A stretch of 64,000 nucleotides of DNA from Trichoderma breve (lineage: Eukaryota > Ascomycota > Sordariomycetes > Hypocreales > Hypocreaceae), in assembly GCF_028502605.1 (NCBI RefSeq), contig NC_079233.1, positions 6,200,001 through 6,264,000 of the forward strand, read 5' to 3'. This document shows, piece by piece, positions 12,384-24,360 of this stretch. Numbering within the stretch: position 1 is the stretch's first letter; each line of letters starts with the position of its first letter. Position numbers and translations under genes: made by a program. The notes beneath the pieces are model-generated. The model saw only the letters and a program-made list of their open reading frames with translations. It did not search any database and was not told the origin of the DNA.

Positions 12384-12621
12384 AGAGGATCGTGTACGTC
12401 AATATGGCAGAAATGGCATGGACCGGGGAGGTAATATAATGTACACATACTCACGGGATGTTCTGCATGCTTAGTCTAGCAAGGTTGACTGCAAACATTC
12501 CTTCAAAGCTCTTTAGTCAATGTGGATCATTCTTGGGGCGATCTAACCGCCTGCTAACTTTAGCTTCTCTATATACATGTGATCCATAACCAATGTCCGT
12601 AATGGAAGAGCTCCATGCGAG

Positions 12622-13290
12622 TCATATGCCTGTCACTGTGATATATATGGGTGCTGTTGATGGTCCGTTGAACTGTACCCCTGTTCCCATTGAGATGTTC
12701 TGATCGCCTTGTCCCTCATGGACGAACTGGGATCCCCTGCCGGTATTGTAAAATGTCACAGTCGTGCGGCGGCCAAAGTATATGGGTTCTCGTTTCTCAA
12801 CTGTCGTGTTCCTTATCATGTCGGTAAGATCATTAACCTGGGTCCGAGTGGCTGATTTCACCGAGTGGTTCGCAGCCAGCACGTGTACATCGTTTAGGAT
12901 GCCATTCATTAGGCTCTCGATTTTTTCGGCGGCAGGGAACATCTTGATCGCTTTCACACAGCGCCTTGCTTTGGATGCCCCTTGTGTAGGCATTATAGTG
13001 TGTAGAGTCTTGTTGAGCACAGTCGCTTTGTCATAACAGCTCTCAAGAATCTTGACCAAGGCGTCGCGCGATTTTACCCTCGATAATTCTTCATTACCCT
13101 CCTTTTCTTCTTCTTCCAAGGTCTCTCTCGCTATTTCCAATGTATCTTGGACGGTGGGGAGGCGTGCAGCCACATTGCGGAAGCATCGTGGTAGGCCTGA
13201 GGCATCCTCGACGGCTTCGTAAATTTTCAGCGAGGCATCCACTATCGAGATGATGCCTGAAATAATTCCAATTAGCTCGGCGCCGGACAT
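12622..13290 (-). CDS. SesA-domain protein with C-terminal amyloid-like motif
   Basis: A single-exon gene of 222 residues from the ATG at 13290 (MSGAELIGIISGI); upstream in-frame codons are not ATG. Residues 1-160 form a SesA (NACHT_N-type) helical domain: IISGIISIVDASLKIYEAV, ASGLPRCFRNVAARLPTVQDTL, and later LNDVHVLAANHSVK. Residues 181-209 are the Gly/Gln/Asn motif (GRGSQF, EGQGDQN, GTGVQFNG). SesA domains occur at the N-termini of fungal NLRs or free as small proteins next to NLR genes, where they are predicted cell-death effectors. The gene runs tail to tail with the NLR, 238 bp away, and the shared motif marks it as the likely partner. Toxicity is inferred from the family. Confidence 0.87.
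   Translation of the reverse strand: MSGAELIGIISGIISIVDASLKIYEAVEDASGLPRCFRNVAARLPTVQDTLEIARETLEEEEKEGNEELSRVKSRDALVKILESCYDKATVLNKTLHTIMPTQGASKARRCVKAIKMFPAAEKIESLMNGILNDVHVLAANHSVKSATRTQVNDLTDMIRNTTVEKREPIYFGRRTTVTFYNTGRGSQFVHEGQGDQNISMGTGVQFNGPSTAPIYITVTGI
12664..12750 (-). other. C-terminal amyloid signalling motif of SesA protein 1
   Basis: Residues 181-209. Three Gln residues sit in G-x-G-x-Q type contexts with the same spacing as in the NLR exon 1 motif, sharing GSQ, EG and GDQN with it. It is followed by only 13 residues before the stop, the usual terminal position for such motifs in effectors. Confidence 0.72.
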
Positions 13291-15732
13291 TGCTGGTAAA
13301 GGTGTAATTAGCTGCAATTGTGCCGAAACAAAATAGTAGAAGTTATCTTTGGGGATTATTTGATGATTTCGTGATCTGCTTTTCTCCCCTCAGGTTGAAC
13401 TGGAAATTGGGACCTTGGGGTATTATTAGGCTCGAAAGGCTACAGGTACCTGGGGGAGACGAATACGGGTATCTCTAGGAGAGCCAGACAGACTGTACTC
13501 CCTGCTCGCATATGTAGGAGTACGAAAATGGAGAACCGCCACTTTGCGCAGCCGTTTACTGGGTACTACACTCGTCGTCACAACAGTATTACTATGGTCC
13601 GCGCTTGGCCATCGTGAGACACACGGCTGGATGGATGGAAGTAAACACCAATAGATCTGAGACTGCACAAATTGCTCGAAAAAAAAAACCTAATATCTGG
13701 AGATATATCCTTCCGTCAAGCCACCGGAAAATCCGCATATGACCTATCGTACACTATTGAACGTAGCGTACGCAACAGCCTCGCAAAGCGTGAAGAGGAA
13801 GTAATCCTCCTCTGTTAGTGTACAGAGGCGAATATACAAGCGTGTGGCAGTCCACTTCCCTCGTATTGGTGTGACCATCAGAAGATCCCCGCCTCAATAC
13901 TCCGTACGTGTTGTTACATCTTGATTCCACTTTCAGGCTTACTGAGAAGCATCGGCAAGGGGCATCAGTGGCAGTATATAGGCTTAGCTTATGAGGGTCT
14001 TGAACACAAATACTGTTGCAAGCCAGGGTTTAGCCAAGACATGCATCCGTTATCGGCCAAGCTGTAGTCTGTCATCACGACGGTTGGTGGCATAGGCTCA
14101 AGAGACAAGGGTGTTTTTCACAGTGCCCCCAGCTGGGCCTCAATACTGGGACTGGTAAGTGTGTTGTTATATGGCGGACAACCCATATTCAGTCGATAGT
14201 ACATAACCAGTTTACAGATGGATTGAGTGCTACATGTATTCTAGCTTAGGCTGGCTTAGCGACGATGTTAGCAGAGACGGGCGCCAATCTGGACGGGAAT
14301 AGGCGAATTCTTAGTGCTGGCAACCAACCCACCTCAACACCGAAGCCAATGCTGATTGGGGATGGAGGTGGCTGCATGTGGGTGACGTTTCATTCTAGCA
14401 GCCGAGCCCAAAGGTGACCCGGTTCAAGGGATTGCATCTACGGAGTAGTCTACATAATATCCACAAAATAACAGGCTGCATCCTCGTACGAGTATGTATC
14501 AGCTTCCCATTAGCCCAAGGGTCAGTGGGATGGCGAGCTCGAGATACAATTGATGCAGAGGCAAATTGAGACAGCGAATCACCAATATACGGCTTCACCG
14601 ATGGATGCGCACAAGACCTGTATACGGCTGCCAAGTGGCGTGGCATGTTGTCATACCTTTCTACGGACGCCTATTCCTCTACCCTCCGCGACACCCTCGA
14701 TTGACCTGAAAAAGGGCGAAATGAAGCAGACAAATCGCCCAAGTTGGCGTTGAGGGTAACATATATCGTCCAGTTTAAAATTAAACTTCTCGCCCACTCA
14801 AAATATAGAGAAATGCTGTACAAGCAAAGTAGTCACAGTTAGGAAAGAAATGATTACTCGCAGCCAAAGATCGGCGTTAAAAACTTCCAGCGGGAGGGTG
14901 GGAGAGAAATATATTAAGTAACCACCTTTAAGAGCCTGTTGTATCACGGTAGTGATACCAACACTTACTCCATGGGTATCTCATGACCGGCGTTGGGCAG
15001 CCTCTGTGTGCAGAGGAGTGCAGTGAGGCCGAACTGGTAAAATAATATCAGGCTGAGGGCGGAGTATGCATGCAATGTGAATAAGCAAGGGAAACAAATA
15101 GAAGGGCGAAGAAGTAAGGCCGTAGAAATAACTGTATGATACTTTGTATTGGAGGAAAGAATAAAAGGCAACAAAAGGCGTCGTAAGGATCTCTTATGCA
15201 ATTGGTCAAATTTGGGACACAACACCAGCATCTGCATGTCCTCTACAGTACCTTTGCACTAATTGCACGATTATATTGGTCTATGAGATACGCACCTATG
15301 AAGGAAGATTACCTGTTGTACAGCATACAATTCTTCTATCCTACATTACAATATGAAAGCATCCAACTTGGAGATGATTGCCTTGTCTTGCTTGGAATTG
15401 AATGGCTTGCTCAGTGGTCCACGTGTCCGTTGTCTGCATGGATTGCCCATATGCAATGATGCCTCACAACACCTAAACGGCCGCCTTCACCGTGCCAGTA
15501 AAACACAATGGCTAATAGAAGTAGGTGGCCGATGAAGGCAATGTGATTTATCTACGGATATACTACACCTTATTTGAAGTATTTTAAATCATCTTGAGTC
15601 CCTGTAACAACGACACGTTTTACTTTAAGAAGTACCTTATCTCCCCTAGAAAAGGAGATTCTTACAAGTTATATTTTGTTTATTACCCAAACTCTATTCA
15701 CAAAGTTACGCAGCGTTAATTGGGCCGTCAAT
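13291..15732. other. intergenic between the two SesA genes
   Basis: No intact gene is seen. The stretch contains an ankyrin-coding scrap at 14265-14294 (listed separately) and scattered 60-90 codon open frames without family features. It probably holds the promoters of both SesA genes, which are transcribed away from each other. Confidence 0.45.
14265..14294 (+). pseudogene. ankyrin-repeat relic related to the NLR
   Basis: The bases encode MLAETGANLD and match 26 of 30 bases with the NLR segment at 12159-12188 (MLAEAGANLN). Flanking sequence cannot be aligned by eye. The best explanation is a decayed fragment of a duplicated NLR or other ankyrin gene; chance similarity of a short consensus-like stretch is possible. 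Confidence 0.45.
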
Positions 15733-16398
15733 ATGACGTCGTCGAATGATACTAGCAGCAAGACTCAAGTCACCAGATCGCTCTCTGTCGCCGCTTTTGT
15801 TCTCGAGCGCACTGCCGACTCTTGGGCCACTGTTCAGCAGATTATTGGCCTTCCTGAAGCCCTATACGTAGTCGGGAAAACACTGCCTATTTTACCTATA
15901 CTTCTCAAGTCCTTAGAATCTTCCATTAAGAGCAGTGAGGAGACGAAAGACTTAAAAGAGAACTTTGCAGCTGTATATCGGTTTGCCGAGTTATCCCAGC
16001 AACAGGCTAAATATTTCGATGCCATATTCGATGCTATATCAACCGCCGACAACCACAACACTAAAGAAGAAAAGTATCGCATCGCAGCAGAGAAGTATGG
16101 CAGAAAGCCCATAGAGGCCATTTTGAAGGATTTGTTGCAGCGAGCAGCAAGTTTGGCGACTGAGTTAGTGGCGGATGAAGACTTGAAATCGTCGTTACAA
16201 GCGGCTTACGACGAAGTGGCCAAGCTGACGCCGTCTTTGCCAGAAGTTCCAAAGGGAGCTGTGTCTGTTAACAATTATGGGGATGGTACCCAGTTCTATC
16301 ATGGTGGAGAGGGGAACCAAAATCACAATGCAGGAGGAGGGCACCAGTACAACGGGAATGATTGTACCTTCCACGTAGCGCAACCAGCTCAGGGTTAG
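15733..16398 (+). CDS. second SesA-like protein with C-terminal amyloid-like motif
   Basis: A single-exon gene of 221 residues from the ATG at 15733 (MTSSNDTSSK); the longer frame upstream has no ATG. Residues about 15-170 are helical, with IIGLPEALYVVGKTLPILP matching the GLPEAFxxVAxxLP core of SesA/NACHT_N domains. The tail, residues 179-208, carries the Gly/Gln/Asn motif (NNYGDGTQFY, EGNQN, GGGHQYNG). It is strongly diverged from the first SesA protein outside the motif, so the two may be different effectors answering the same NLR motif. It lies about 3.3 kb from the NLR end. Confidence 0.82.
   Translation: MTSSNDTSSKTQVTRSLSVAAFVLERTADSWATVQQIIGLPEALYVVGKTLPILPILLKSLESSIKSSEETKDLKENFAAVYRFAELSQQQAKYFDAIFDAISTADNHNTKEEKYRIAAEKYGRKPIEAILKDLLQRAASLATELVADEDLKSSLQAAYDEVAKLTPSLPEVPKGAVSVNNYGDGTQFYHGGEGNQNHNAGGGHQYNGNDCTFHVAQPAQG
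16267..16356 (+). other. C-terminal amyloid signalling motif of SesA protein 2
   Basis: Residues 179-208. The G-x-G-T-Q-F, G-N-Q-N and G-x-Q-Y-N-G elements align position by position with the other two copies. Conservative changes (Asp to Asn, Ser to Thr, Phe to Tyr) are the kind expected of a motif held by structure rather than by recent copying. Confidence 0.7.
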
Positions 16399-17310
16399 AG
16401 TGATATGAGGAAACATAATATATTATAGGTATTAACTATTATGATGTACTATAACTTTCCTGTGATATTGGTATCCTGATTGGTATGGGCAAACATTGTA
16501 GTGCTACTTCGCTTTGTTGTGATTATAGATATTTACATGCATATATGCTTGGACAGAGACTGCTTGGCTGCTACATAAGTAATCTCTTTTACAGACAGTT
16601 ACTTGTAATTACAAGCCAATGTCATTGAATCACGTGTTTATAAACCTCACATTGCTAGGTGACGACATCTCTCAGGCCACACTCTATAGCTTTTCAAGCA
16701 AAAGGGTATGTGTAGGTTGATTTGTATATTTACCATCATTCATACAGGGGTCAGTCCGGCTACAGAGCATAAGTAAGAGCTGGAGGCTTCACCGGCAGTG
16801 TAACAGTAACAGGCTAGGCTAATTGATCATACATTTCAACAGTCTACTTCTGTCTGAAGGAAACATAGAGCTACAAATGTTTCCAATGTTGTGTACTCAT
16901 CGAAGAATACTCTGAGTTGCCAACTATCGCACGATTGTAGACTAGTCTGCAAACATTATTTAAAACGATACGCAGAACTCCATTAGATAATTTCTAAAGC
17001 CTAAAAAGAAAACGAAATTTCTCAGTCACTGGTGATGTGCTTGGATGGATACCAAAACTATACACGGGTCTCAGCGATATAACAGACTTGTTTGCGACAT
17101 TTGACATGATTTTCAATTATCTTTCTATTCTTCAGACGGGCTTTTCATTCCATGATGAAGCTATTAGAAGGTGACCGCTTTTCAAGACTGTGGTGCCTGT
17201 ATAGATTAACATGAAAGCATGGTAATATAATGGAATCGCTTATTGAAGTAACTTCGGTCTTCCTCTAGTCAAAAAAGTAATTTCATCCGATGACCTGATC
17301 ATGGGGGGAA
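16399..17310. other. intergenic, nothing recognised
   Basis: An AT-rich stretch between the convergent SesA genes 2 and 3. I looked on both strands for a detached Gly/Gln motif that could belong to the third SesA gene and saw none. Confidence 0.4.
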
Positions 17311-17769
17311 TTAACTACGGTTGTTTAAACAGATAATTTTCATCTGTGTGGCTTTCTTGATCGAGTAATAAGCTGCCAGAAATTGAACGTCGGACAGGAT
17401 GGTGTCAAATAGCTTGTTGACCTTGCGACCATATTGGACATTCTTAGTTGCGTAGGTGAGATTTCCCATAAATGATGCGCTGTTTGAAACTTGTATAACG
17501 TCTTCTAGAATCGTCTTGAGGCAGAGTGCCTTTTGCGAACAGTTTTCCAGCATTTCGGTCAATGCTTGGCGTGATGGGGATGCAGAGCACTCTCCTTCTC
17601 TCTCTACAGCTGTAATTGCCCCTTCTAGAAGATCCTGGATCATGGGAAGACGTGCATATATATCGCGGTACAATTGTGGAAGGTTCGAGATATCTTCGGC
17701 AACTCTGCATACCATAATAGTAGCAGCAATAATGTTGTATAGTCCTTTGAAATCGGCGTTTGTAGCCAT
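17311..17769 (-). CDS. third SesA-domain protein, no amyloid-like tail
   Basis: A 152-residue frame from an ATG at 17769. It follows the SesA pattern closely: IIAATIMVCRVAEDISNLPQLYRDIYARLPMIQDLLEG, LTEMLENCSQKALCLKTIL, and LFDTILSDVQFLAAYYSIKKATQMK, paralleling NGILNDVHVLAANHSVKSATRTQ in the first SesA protein. It stops right after the domain (ICLNNRS), where the other proteins continue into the motif. It may be a truncated copy, a modulator, or a gene with an unseen last exon. Confidence 0.7.
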   Translation of the reverse strand: MATNADFKGLYNIIAATIMVCRVAEDISNLPQLYRDIYARLPMIQDLLEGAITAVEREGECSASPSRQALTEMLENCSQKALCLKTILEDVIQVSNSASFMGNLTYATKNVQYGRKVNKLFDTILSDVQFLAAYYSIKKATQMKIICLNNRS

Positions 17770-20700
17770 ATTGTGGGAAACAAAGATCTTTTTATGGAAT
17801 ATGCAGGATTTTTGGAGATCTGTCTGACTTCTTTGAACAATTTACGTATCATAGAACACAGGAAAAAGGATTTGTATAATATTTAATTGTGAAATATAGC
17901 TAAAAGGTAACCGTTTTCAATGCTCAAGGCCTTCTTGTTGTCCTGCGATGCATCTAGCTTTGCCACAGCACAAGAGTAAACGCAATAAGCATCTCTCTTT
18001 TTCTTTGTTCTCTCCAACAAGTTTTGATCATAGTATTTAGATACCGGTGCATCTGGACGAATCAATCCATACTGAAGGCTTCATTTGGGCTAGTCTGTAG
18101 CACAACCAAAGTCACGCTGGCAAACGAACAGGGTATATTTCTTTGTTCTCTTTTTTGATGACGAATGCTCAGCCTTTATAATCTCGCCTACAAACAATAG
18201 TAGTGTAAACTTACCGCAGAGAAAGCAATGTTGTGTAACTCTCAGGAAATGAGGAATGGAGACGATATGCGCCTCCCCGAGGGGCGGAGTATTTTCTTTG
18301 TCTATTTGTTTAGATGAGCTCTTCGAATAAACATTTAGTAACTTAATAATACCTGGTGTAGCTATAGATATTCATGTAACGAACAAGTATAGATGATTTG
18401 GCGATGGCTGCCTACTTACTGTCCACAATAGAAGTTTCAGAAGGGGGGTTCTCTCGCTTACAAGACCCGTTTATCGGCCCGGGCCTTTTCTCCAAGCTCT
18501 TCTTGTCGATAATGGTACTTTTAATCCTTACAAACCCATTGCCTGTCATTCTATTCTAGCAGCTTCTGTGGCGCTGGCTGCGCCTTACCACGATTGCCAA
18601 CACTACCCTAGTGGTAGAGCCTATAATATCACATCTATACTTCTACTATTCTCGTCTCAAGCCTACTATATACCAACGGGTCATTTTATTCAAGATTGGA
18701 AAACATAAGAGTTATATACCTGAAAATATTAAGGTATTCGTGTATATTTCTTCAATCACATGAAAATTTGTTAACCACCCGAATTCTACAACACTGCTAT
18801 GGGCTCCGAGGTTCAAAGTATTACAACAATGACAGGAAATGGAATTCATCTGCAATTAGCGTCAACTATCCCGTTTTGGACACATCATCTACCTTGAATC
18901 CGCTGTTTTATTCTACCAACTTGTGATATTTACCCAAATTTGCCGGCGATTCTATGTTAGATGTTATCGGTGTATTGGTCGTTATTACAGCATCAACAAG
19001 ATCTCAAAGATATTTGAATCGGTTTTGGCAACTTTTAGAGAGCTTTTATATTGCTTTGTACTTCTCATGAGAGGTCTGATGGACACTACCATCTCTTAGG
19101 CAGTTCCTTACAGAAGTCGCAGTCTCGTTGAGAACGGAAAGGAGCTTGACAATTAGATGGAATATTGGAAGGATACCTTCAACGTCTTTGAGAATTGCAG
19201 TTGTTTTGACAGTCTGGTCGAGATCGTTGGAGGCCTGGTCCAGCGATCCTCCACCCCCCTTCTCTCTTTTATTCTTCTAGGTCCCTGGTCGATGACTCGT
19301 CAGAAGCCAATATTGTTCTGTAAATCGATCTCTGAGTAATAGGGTGGCGGTGAAAGATGATAGATTTACAATAGTCTCTCAGCTAAAGTTCGCCCAAGCA
19401 TGCTGCTTCAAGAAGGAAAAAGAAACAATCGTGAGTGAGCAAGAAGTTAGGGGATGCGCTGTAGGTGCTTTAGGGGATTCAAGAGTGAGTGTTATACCGT
19501 GTAGCGCCAACAGAGCAAGATATGAGGCCAATGATCATAATTGCAGCAACTATTGGAACAGAAGTAGATCTTTATACATGATCTATCTGTTACAGCGGAT
19601 TAGATTGTAACAATTTTACTGACATAAACCTAGGGCCTAGAGGTTATCTCTTAGGAACGATTGCTTATGCTGAAGATATATGAACTAGTCTATTACACGT
19701 AGTGATATATATTGCCCGGGGTATACTATCATAGGCGGCCTCCCAATGTACTACCGAAATCAGTTGTATACATTAGTTTTACATCGATACGTTACAAGAG
19801 GAACTCGATGATGTATGAAAAGTTGTGATACCTGAAATCAGATTGCCACTAACATAGAAACCAGTGGGTTGTCATCGAATTACTCACCACAGTAAATTTT
19901 ATAACAAGGTGTTCGAGTTGCACGATAAATACATTCCTACATGCCTGTAGTTATTAGATGTGATTACATTGTCGCATGTGCAAACCGAGTCTCCGCTAGA
20001 ATCTGCGCCAAGCGAAAGGTAAGGAGTAATTACTAGTACGTTGACTGACAGAGAAGCTTGCACAGTCGTCTACTAATGTTGTTGGGATATTTTGAGCAAC
20101 ATAAGGCCTGAATCAGAATTTCTGTCTGGATTTGCAACATAGCAGCCTCGATAGCCATACTAGATTGTATAACCAGCTGACATCCCAGGACAAAAAACAG
20201 ATGCCAAAACTTTGGGGGAAAAAATAATTGCCATAATGGCGGCTTCATTTCTCAAACCAAACCCTTGAAGATATTCATAAAAACTCAGTTTATGGTATGC
20301 TACACATTCCTCTCTCCACATGGTTAGTACGTATTGGTTTAATAGTAGTCAGATATTCCACTTCTGTTACTAAGGCCAAGATTTATAGGAATGAAATTTA
20401 AATAAAAAATAAATAAAAAGCAAAAGCGCAATGTTAATTAATTTCTGCTTTATAATGCAATTGAAGTAGTATTTGACCTGTGTATGTGAGTAATAAGGCC
20501 TTGTGATTTTATTAACCTTGCAATTGATGTTATGGTAGGATTCCAGAATGAAGCTATGTTCACAGCTGGCCATTCCAGACTGTCTAGTGCTATGAAGTGG
20601 AGTATGTATATATGTGTGTGTGTGATATTCATAGGTTGTCGGCCTCTAGTCAATCCATAGATCGTGACACAGAAGACTTATTGGTTTGTTTGTTTACCAA

Positions 20701-23700
20701 GTATGTAAGTACACAGATCTTTATAAAGGCAGTCGGACAGTAGAGGCCGCAGCGGCGCAGACAAGCCCTCCATTTAGTACATGTCATATATACAAAGGAA
20801 AGAGATGTTTCAACCTGTCTCAGTTAACGGTCTTTTATATGGATCTATTTACAAACTTTTAGAATTCTTTCTATCCTGTAGAGTCTCGGAGGTATGCCGT
20901 TTTTGTTTCAGTGTTAGGAATGTCTGGGAGGAAGCCTTGGGTTTCCCGCACTCTGAGAAATGTCCTAGCTCCCGTGACTTTCCGCATCTGCAGGTGCACT
21001 GAGCTCGTGGTCTAATCTGCCGTAGTGGCTCTAGAAGTCTCCATGTCTTAACCTTTCCGCTGAGAATTTGTAAATCAACGGCTTGGTGAGATTGATTTCC
21101 TCGGAGGCCAAATAACCCCAATCCTGTGGGCTTGTTGATATGACAGCTACGATGGAATCTGGCGATTGATGTATATGGGAAGTAGAGCGGCTAGTCTTAT
21201 GATATTAGGGTACAGTCTTATAATACAAAGATATGGGAAATGTCCAATTACTTCATATGAATACTGGCTGGGTAGAGACAAATAGCTAATTGTAACGCCC
21301 TGATACCTAATACCTAGTGTAGGGTAAGGTTTTCAAGATAATAAGCCCAGGTTATAGGTTTATGTTGGGAGAGAGGACGGGGAATAGCGTTGAAGCGGTT
21401 AGAGTCACAAGTGCGGAAGAGTGAAATATAACATGTAACGTATGTTTGGCGTGGGCAGTTTAGTAACAACTGGCTTTTCGAAACTGTCTCAAGCAGTGTT
21501 ATAAAATAAACCTCTGTATCTAGTTAATTATTTTTTCTTGCTTAGACTTGTATCTTGATGTTTGTGAGAAAAACAAATATTCTGACGACCCTTGTGGCAT
21601 GTACTCCCGTAAGACAGTAGAAGCTTAGCTCTCATTAGTATGTAGACTTAGCCATACTTTTCCTAGGGTACATACCTCCACTGGGTCAGATTGTAGCACG
21701 AAGCCATCGCTTAATGTCTGGAATGCACCCGGGCTTATAAGCCTACAGACTTAAGACAGCATATAGATAAGTAGGAACATAAAATAAGTATGTAACCTTT
21801 GGAGTATGTGAATTATTCAGGTAGTATAAATCTTTTGCAAGAAGAAAATTGCCTTTGGAGAGTTCCTCGGGTCGTTCCTTGCTATTAGTAGTCCTCTCCG
21901 AGGCGCAGCTAAGTGCGCCGTGCAGCGCTCCTCAAATTGCAAGTTCTTGGGCCCAAAAACACATTGAAATCCTCTTTCACTATAGTAGAATTCCCCGTCG
22001 TCTGGACATCTTTCATTCTAATATTCGTCAATCAAGCCATGTTTTTATTTGTCGCTGATGTCTGTTCCAATTCGAGCTCTAAACAGGATTAGTGTTTGCG
22101 CCGGACATACCTGCAGGATATAGACCGACGATCCGCCGCCTGCCCCTTGCCTCGTAGACACTCTAGACGTATGATAACGGGTAATTCTAGTTGAGAATAA
22201 GCACCCGAGAAAGCAGGTCGAAGAGAGTCGGTGGAGAGTCTGGAAGCACTCACTCACTGGGCCTGCTGGCCCTCGTCAACGATCGCTGTTCTTCAGTTCG
22301 GGAGATCGCCAGGCCTTAAGCCCCTTTCGACGCTAAACACATAGTCTTTTCAACGGCTCAACATTCCTGATTTAATCCCTCGGAACGCGGGAACGACAGT
22401 GCGACGGCAACGTCCGGGTCATGGCTATTATGTACAGCCCCTTCTGCCTAAAGGAGTCGAGACGTGATGCTCGAGTAAGAGACAGATTCTATGGGATGCA
22501 TCTGCCAACTTGTATCCGAGTAGTATGTTGGTTATGCAAGGCGGTTTCCTCACTGAACGGTCAGCTATTCGTCTCGCTTGTACTGTGACCCCATGGGGAT
22601 TCATAAGGGCGAGCATGAGACATCTTCGCAGCGATGAGCAACCACGAGGAGGAAATCAATGCAAGGCATTTCCCAAACCCATGTTCATGAGTAGAACTTG
22701 CAGAGAACATGGCGCGTGAGAGAGTGCCGGGTTCATCCAAGATAATGTGGCGGGGCAAGCTCGTCGTTATTGTCTCAGTGTACAGGATCCTGGTGTTACT
22801 TACGAGTGCACAGCACCGGTACCAATCGGCGATTGCACATATCGTACGCGAGGGTGATCGAACCCGACTGACGAAAAGTGAACTCCCCTTTGAAACAAGG
22901 CTGCAAGGGCAAACGACAATCGGCGATTCTGGAATCAGGGCTGGGGACGTAATGGATTCTGAGAAAAGGGCGTCATAGGACTCTGAGGGTACAAGAGAAG
23001 GTATTCTTAGGGCCCAGATATTGAGAGTCGAGAATGTTTAGTTTATTCGACTCTGATACCAGACTTGTTCTCCCTACCTTGTACTAAGTAAATATGTCTT
23101 AGGGAGAGGTCTCAGAGTCGCCCGATTAGAGTTGGCCGATGTCCATAAGCCGCCCAATATCAACACTGCCTTGTAAACTCGCATTTTGCCGAGCTTTCCA
23201 CATAGCCATGTGAGATCTCTAACACAGCGAATCACTCTTCAAACCTGTCAAAACGAACTTTCCCCTTGTGTGTTCTGCTTCGCAGTGGATGTAAATTATA
23301 GCTAAATAAGATTAACTAGTAAGCCGTCACATTGCAATACTGTCAAATTCAACGAGGTTTAGAATGCCCCTATTCCTTGCTCTGTGAACATAGAGAATAT
23401 AGTAACTGATAACATTTTTTTTCAGACCTATGACTTGGCTATTTGAACAGTATATCTAGAATTGATTATCACATGCCCCATTTCGTCCCGCTCATTGCCT
23501 TTTCTAGCCGTCTTGAATACTCACCGCTTGGGTAGTCTCAAGTGTGTAAGTGCCTTGTCCCTTTTGTCTTCATCCTATTCCGTAACAAGCCATAATGCAC
23601 TGTTGTCTCATTCTAGGATATGGAGTTCGATTTATCGTATCTCTTAATTTTATTTTATGCTTAGTTGTCATTTTTCCGCACATGGCAGGGCAATTTTCAA

Positions 23701-23988
23701 TGCCGATTAAGCGTGTATGACGAGGAGGGCGTTGAGACACTTGCCAAGCTCCCTACGTCTTTTGACATCGCTGCTAAGAGATCTCGGGGCATCGGTATTC
23801 TCGCCGGAAATGGAGATGGTCATGGGGTAGAAGACAATTATTAAAGTCTCAAAATAGATCGTAGTAACTATTTATACTCGTTGAACCACAGCTCATAATT
23901 ACAATAAACGCAGAACACTTCTCCTCACAGATCTCAATCTATCAACCACTTTTCAATCTTCTAGACTTTTTATCCTACTACAAACAAA
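17770..23988. other. gene-poor region, about 6.2 kb
   Basis: No open frame here exceeds 90 codons and none shows a family signature. The base composition is AT-leaning with many short tracts, as in degenerate fungal intergenic DNA. I saw no terminal inverted repeats, transposase motifs or tRNA-like cloverleaf, but small RNA genes could escape reading by eye. Confidence 0.4.
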
Positions 23989-24360
23989 ATGACTCGCTTC
24001 CTTCTTGCCAGCCTTGCTACCCTCCTTGCTGTCGCGACGGCCCAAATCACTACGCCATGTACTTATCAGGAGTATGTGTGTGGCTCGACACTGTTGGCCA
24101 ATGGCAAGTTCTACTTCTCCATTACCTCTTATTAAGATTAAGTTATAAACTAACCTTGCCGTAAAGGATACACCGCTCTTACTGATTTGAGACCAGCATA
24201 TGCTGTCAACCCCAATGCTCCGACAATTACAGATCTCCAGCTGGCCCAGGTCCTCTTCCGCTGCACCGATCAAGCTGGTGGTATTGTCGGCAACTCTTAC
24301 TGTATTGTTAACTGTGCTGTAATCGGTGATGATACCGTCAACGATATGTGCACTATGTAA
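23989..24360 (+). CDS. small secreted cysteine-rich protein A
   Basis: Two exons (23989..24103, 24167..24360) give 102 residues. The first ~18 residues are a clear signal peptide (MTRFLLASLATLLAVATA). The mature part has six cysteines at 24, 31, 71, 84, 88 and 100, within CTYQEYVC, VLFRCTD, GGIVGNSYC and VNDMC. The intron is best read as GC-AG (GCAAGT donor, CTAAC branch, 63 nt); a GT donor three bases on gives a stop. It is a paralogue of the protein at 25093-25494 with the same cysteine spacing. The function is unknown; size and cysteine content suit an effector-like or surface protein. Confidence 0.75.
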
